Assembly: GCA_012034595.1 (NCBI GenBank)
Contig: JAAUPE010000028.1
Coordinates: 1-58,690 of the forward strand
Length of the DNA stretch: 58,690 bases
Direction of reading: 5' to 3'
Source of the DNA: Calothrix sp. CSU_2_0
Lineage (GTDB): Bacteria; Cyanobacteriota; Cyanobacteriia; Cyanobacteriales; Nostocaceae
In this document: piece after piece, positions 55,582-58,690 of the stretch
How positions within the stretch are numbered: the stretch's first letter is position 1
How the letters are laid out: each line of letters begins with the position of its first letter
Translations under genes and position numbers: made by a program
Notes under the pieces: model-generated
Databases searched by the model: none
What the model saw: the letters and a program-made list of their open reading frames with translations, nothing else
Told to the model about the DNA's origin: nothing

Positions 55582-55609
55582 GTAGAGACTACCTACGGGT
55601 TGTCTCTAC
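55582..55609. repeat. GTAGAGAC hairpin
   Basis: GTAGAGAC and GTCTCTAC are perfect complements, 12 bases apart, in the gap between DUF2862 and the ATPase gene. It may be a terminator or a copy of a dispersed repeat related to 23935-23953. Confidence 0.6.
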
Positions 55610-55693
55610 AAAATTCCTGACCACATCTCTACTTCAGCACTAACAACTCGAATCTCGACAGTATATTAAAAAAGAAATATAGGAATTTTAGTA

Positions 55694-56809
55694 ATGGCGT
55701 TGATATTAACATTTTTAGGAAAAAGTGGTACTGCCCGCACAAAAATTGCGATCGCAACAGCAATGAAGTTGGCAAGTGAGGGAAAGCGTGTCCTTTTGGC
55801 TGGAAGTGCGGAACCAGCTATGCAAATCCTTTTGAATACTACATTGAGTGCCGATGCTCAAGCAATTTCTCCCAATTTGGATGCGGTGCAATTCCAAGCC
55901 GCAGTTTTGTTAGAACGCAGTTGGGATGAGGTGAAAAAGTTAGAAGCACAATATTTGAAAACACCAATTATTAAAGATGTATACGGTCAAGAACTTGCTG
56001 TTTTACCGGGGATGGATACGGCATTGGCTCTGAATGCAATCCGTCAATATGAGGAAAGTGGTAAATATGATGCGATTATTTATGATGGTACGGGTGACAC
56101 TACCACATTGCGGATGTTGGGAATGCCCGAATCCCTGAGTTGGTATGTACGACGTTTTCGCCAACTTTTTGTAAATTCGGATTTAGGTAAAGGTATTTCC
56201 GAATCACCTTTGATTCAACCCTTAGTTAGCACCTTTTTTAACATTAACTGGACGGCAGATAATTTTTCCCAGCCGACCAATATGGCAAATAATATGCTCG
56301 ATCGCGGCAAGGAAGCTTTAGCTAACCCTAAAAGAGTAGCAGCTTTTTTGGTGACTGCTGACGACCAAATCGAGATTGCCACAGCTCGTTATCTTTGGGG
56401 TAGCGCTCAACAAGTAGGCTTAACAATCGGTGGTGTAATACTTACTGATGCTGTTGCAGATGTAAACCTCAGCGAAGAATTTGCACCGTTACCAATTAGT
56501 ACGGTTGTTGGTACAAATTCTGCTATCGCGAGTTCGGATGAATGGCAAAAAATCATCGCTGGTTTACCCGATTTTGTCACCCAAGCCAGCGAAGCACCAC
56601 GACCAATCGAAATTGATCCGAATGCCCGTCAAGTACGCTTATTTTTGCCGGGATTTGACAAAAAACAAGTCAAGCTTACCCAATATGGACCCGAAGTTAC
56701 GATCGAAGCAGGAGACCAACGACGTAATATATTACTTCCTCCAGCATTAAGTGGTAAACAAGTAACTGGCGCGAAGTTTCAGAATGGTTATTTGATAATC
56801 TCATTTTAG
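55694..56809 (+). CDS. Get3d-like ATPase with C-terminal crystallin-type domain
   Basis: A 371-residue protein of the Get3/ArsA ATPase group. After the N-terminal strand ALILTFL the P-loop reads GKSGTARTKIA, whereas the deviant Walker A of the family is normally GKGGVGKT. Arg15 replaces the expected lysine and Ala14 the glycine. Family-like parts follow: AIIYDGTGDTTTLRMLGMPE and AAFLVTADDQIEIATARYLW. The last 70 residues form an alpha-crystallin-like domain (VRLFLPGFDKKQVKLTQYGP, then NGYLIISF). That arrangement matches Get3d, a form described from photosynthetic organisms including Nostoc. Its client is not established. It precedes chlG on the same strand. Confidence 0.87.
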   Translation: MALILTFLGKSGTARTKIAIATAMKLASEGKRVLLAGSAEPAMQILLNTTLSADAQAISPNLDAVQFQAAVLLERSWDEVKKLEAQYLKTPIIKDVYGQELAVLPGMDTALALNAIRQYEESGKYDAIIYDGTGDTTTLRMLGMPESLSWYVRRFRQLFVNSDLGKGISESPLIQPLVSTFFNINWTADNFSQPTNMANNMLDRGKEALANPKRVAAFLVTADDQIEIATARYLWGSAQQVGLTIGGVILTDAVADVNLSEEFAPLPISTVVGTNSAIASSDEWQKIIAGLPDFVTQASEAPRPIEIDPNARQVRLFLPGFDKKQVKLTQYGPEVTIEAGDQRRNILLPPALSGKQVTGAKFQNGYLIISF

Positions 56810-56811
56810 GG

Positions 56812-56975
56812 AATTGGGCATAGAGAATTGGGCATAGGGAATTGGGAATTGGCTTAAATATTGGAAAAGGTCAATTCATGTCAGATTTAATTTATTATTG
56901 ACTCTTGCCCCTTGCCCATTGCCCATTGCCCCTTGCCCCTTACCCATTGCCTCTTGCCCCTTGCCCATAAAAAAG
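56812..56975. repeat. Heptamer tracts before chlG
   Basis: GGGAATT/GGGCATA units at 56812-56858 and CCCATTG/CCCCTTG units at 56903-56968. The second tract encodes a false extension (APCPLPIAP) of chlG. Confidence 0.85.
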
Positions 56976-58010
56976 ATGACAGAATCAACACCTATTAACC
57001 CAAATCCGAGTGAAGAAGTAAAAAAGATAGATGATATTCCTGCGGAGTCGTTGAGTGATAGTCGCAATGCAAAAACCCGGCAGTTGTTAGGGATGAAAGG
57101 TGCGACAAATGGTGATACTTCGATTTGGAAAATTCGCTTGCAATTAATGAAGCCGATTACGTGGATTCCCTTAATTTGGGGTGTGGTTTGCGGTGCTGCT
57201 TCTTCAGGTGAATATACCTGGACATTGGAAAATTTCCTCAAGTCTGCGGCTTGTATGTTACTTTCAGGTCCTTTACTGACAGGTTACACCCAAACTATCA
57301 ACGAATATTACGATCGCGACATTGACGCAATCAACGAACCCTATCGTCCAATTCCTTCAGGAGCCATTTCCTTACCTCAAGTAATTACCCAAGCTTGGGT
57401 ATTGATGTTAAGTGGTGTTGGTTTGGCTTATGTTTTAGATGTTTGGGTAGGTCATGAATTTCCCACGATTACGATGATGGCAATATTTGGTGTATTCATT
57501 GCCTATATTTACTCAGCACCACCGCTTAAACTCAAGCAAAATGGTTGGTTGGGTACTTATGCTCTGGGTTCGAGTTATATCGCTCTACCTTGGTGTACTG
57601 GTCATGCCTTGTTTGGCGAACTTGACTGGAAAATAGTTGTAATGACGGTCATTTATAGCTTTGCTGGTTTGGGTATTGCGATTGTTAACGACTTTAAAAG
57701 CATTGAAGGTGACAAAAAACTCGGTTTAAAGTCTTTACCCGTAATGTTTGGAGTCAAAACAGCAGCTTGGATATGCGTCACCATGATAGACGTATTTCAA
57801 ATTGCGATCGCGGCATATCTCGTCTTTATCCACCAACAACTTTATGCTGCCATCTTATTACTAATGGTCATTCCCCAGATGGTGTTCCAAGATATGTACT
57901 TTTTACGCGACCCTTTGAGTAATGACGTAAAATACCAAGCTAGCGCTCAACCATTTTTAGTGTTGGGAATGCTTGTTGTTGGTTTAGCGATCGGTCATGC
58001 AAATATTTGA
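56976..58010 (+). CDS. chlG: Chlorophyll synthase
   Basis: I start at MTESTPINPN (56976). The upstream part of the frame is heptamer repeat. The enzyme attaches the phytyl or geranylgeranyl chain to chlorophyllide in the thylakoid membrane. The UbiA-type prenyltransferase motif is NEYYDRDIDAINEPYRPIPS near residue 115. The second conserved region is FAGLGIAIVNDFKSIEGDKK near residue 220. About eight membrane helices are visible. Length 344 fits. A perfect terminator follows, so it ends the transcript. Confidence 0.96.
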   Translation: MTESTPINPNPSEEVKKIDDIPAESLSDSRNAKTRQLLGMKGATNGDTSIWKIRLQLMKPITWIPLIWGVVCGAASSGEYTWTLENFLKSAACMLLSGPLLTGYTQTINEYYDRDIDAINEPYRPIPSGAISLPQVITQAWVLMLSGVGLAYVLDVWVGHEFPTITMMAIFGVFIAYIYSAPPLKLKQNGWLGTYALGSSYIALPWCTGHALFGELDWKIVVMTVIYSFAGLGIAIVNDFKSIEGDKKLGLKSLPVMFGVKTAAWICVTMIDVFQIAIAAYLVFIHQQLYAAILLLMVIPQMVFQDMYFLRDPLSNDVKYQASAQPFLVLGMLVVGLAIGHANI

Positions 58011-58022
58011 CCTGAATTGATG

Positions 58023-58064
58023 AAATCGTAGAGACTCTGTAAGTAACCTCTCTACGATTTTTTT
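58023..58064 (+). terminator. Intrinsic terminator of chlG
   Basis: AAATCGTAGAGA (58023-58034) and TCTCTACGATTT (58049-58060) form a perfect 12-base stem followed by a T-run, directly downstream of the chlG stop. Confidence 0.9.
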
Positions 58065-58205
58065 ATTTATTTCTAAAGTGAGAAGCGAAGAAACCACATC
58101 CAAGATTTAATCTGAATTATAGATTTGTCTGTAGTATTCTGATTTCTGACTTCTGAATTCTGATAACTCTGCAATTCTGAATATAAACTAGGAAAATAAA
58201 CTACC

Positions 58206-58493
58206 GTGTTGCCAGTAATATCTACCCTAACTACCCTAATTCAACCATTCTTAACCCCAATTTGCTTTATCACAGCTTGGAGCTTAATTTTTCTGGTAAT
58301 GTCCAGCTTGTGGTCAGCAGCAAGCGACGGTGTAACTACAGCCAAGCAAATGCACCAGATTCCCTGTACAAACTGTCAATTTTTCACAGCCGATTACCGC
58401 CTTAAATGTACTGTCCGTCCCTCAGTCGCTAACACTGAAGATGCAATCAATTGTACCGATTACTGCCCAAAAACAAATCCAATGTTTTATTAA
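58206..58493 (+). CDS. Small membrane protein with cysteine-rich soluble tail
   Basis: A 95-residue protein starting at GTG 58206. One membrane helix is visible (FLTPICFITAWSLIFLVMSS). It is followed by a soluble part with CTNCQFF, LKCTV, NCTDYC. Cysteines in CxxC and CxxxC spacing could bind a metal or be redox-active. It reads as a conserved cyanobacterial hypothetical, but I assign no function. It follows chlG after a terminator. Confidence 0.65.
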   Translation: MLPVISTLTTLIQPFLTPICFITAWSLIFLVMSSLWSAASDGVTTAKQMHQIPCTNCQFFTADYRLKCTVRPSVANTEDAINCTDYCPKTNPMFY

Positions 58494-58545
58494 ATTGGGA
58501 ATTAGGAATTAGGAATTATGAATTGGATGGGAATTAGAAACTAAT
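58492..58545. repeat. Heptamer tract GGAATTA
   Basis: Units of GGAATTA and variants immediately after the preceding gene. Confidence 0.75.
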
Positions 58546-58569
58546 TGAGCATTACGAATTTTCCTAGTA

Positions 58570-58690
58570 CAGAACGGCGGAAATAGCGCAAAGTTGCAAA
58601 GCTCGCCACGGGGATACTCCCCGGTGGCAGACTTTGCGGCGGTGTCGGTTTCCGTCCCCGCAGTCCCCACCCCTGCGGGGAAGCAAGCTA
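58570..58690. repeat. Dense cluster of palindromic dispersed repeats at the window edge
   Basis: Contains the third copy of the 14-nt core (58643-58656, flanked by TGCGGCGG and CCCGCA), the 16-mer GCCACGGGGATACTCC (58606-58621) also found in tnpB, and CCGCAG..CTGCGG-type stems. It looks like nested insertions. The right edge is cut by the window. Confidence 0.7.

Overview
The window reads as a stretch of chromosome from a filamentous, probably nostocalean, cyanobacterium. Photosynthesis genes are present (psbU, chlG, btpA). The palindrome GCGATCGC (HIP1) recurs throughout. Several intergenic gaps carry degenerate tandem heptamers, and very small dispersed repeats of the Nostoc SDR kind occur both between and inside genes. 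No rRNA, tRNA, prophage or CRISPR array was recognised.

Layout. 1-9.4 kb: the tail of an unidentified gene, a DUF2993 protein, a PHP-domain phosphoesterase, purM, sodB, a lone tnpB element and argG. 9.4-18.3 kb: a hairpin-rich gap, a NACHT NTPase with an N-terminal helix-turn-helix, and a two-component pair made of a CBS/7xPAS histidine kinase and a receiver-EAL protein. The EAL protein is frameshifted and its EAL residues are degenerate. 18.3-35.2 kb: mostly housekeeping and photosynthesis-related genes, namely a GHL10-type lipoprotein or secreted hydrolase, a PDZ/radical-SAM protein, uppP, DUF3120, psbU, nadB, a CHASE2-PAS-GGDEF cyclase, a VKOR-thioredoxin fusion, btpA and rimO. A 950-bp gap before rimO holds a candidate small RNA. 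35.3-38.3 kb: a DEAD-box RNA helicase, a Uma2 nuclease-like gene and a decayed PIN-toxin remnant.

38.4-55.2 kb is a cell-surface glycan locus with two convergent arms. The plus arm makes and uses a dTDP-3-amino-3,6-dideoxyhexose: N-acetyltransferase, polyprenyl-phosphate-type GT2, YfhO-like membrane protein, 3,4-ketoisomerase and PLP aminotransferase. The minus arm carries an ABC-2 permease, an ATPase with a Wzt-type C-terminus, two methyltransferases and three glycosyltransferases. Together they look like an ABC-transporter-dependent O-antigen or exopolysaccharide pathway. Two Uma2-family genes lie in this arm. Two plus-arm genes are broken by single-base shifts. 55.3-58.7 kb: DUF2862, a Get3d-like ATPase with a crystallin-like tail, chlG and a small cysteine-containing membrane protein.

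The most unusual signals are small. Two Uma2-family genes carry short insertions (26 and 49 nt) at exactly the same place inside a HIP1 octamer, and a third Uma2 gene keeps that octamer intact. A constant 14-nt core recurs inside different palindromic stems. A promoter-hairpin-terminator unit lies upstream of rimO. Three genes show apparent minus-one shifts, two of them in A-runs. These may be real decay, slippage or base-calling artefacts, and the sequence alone cannot decide.
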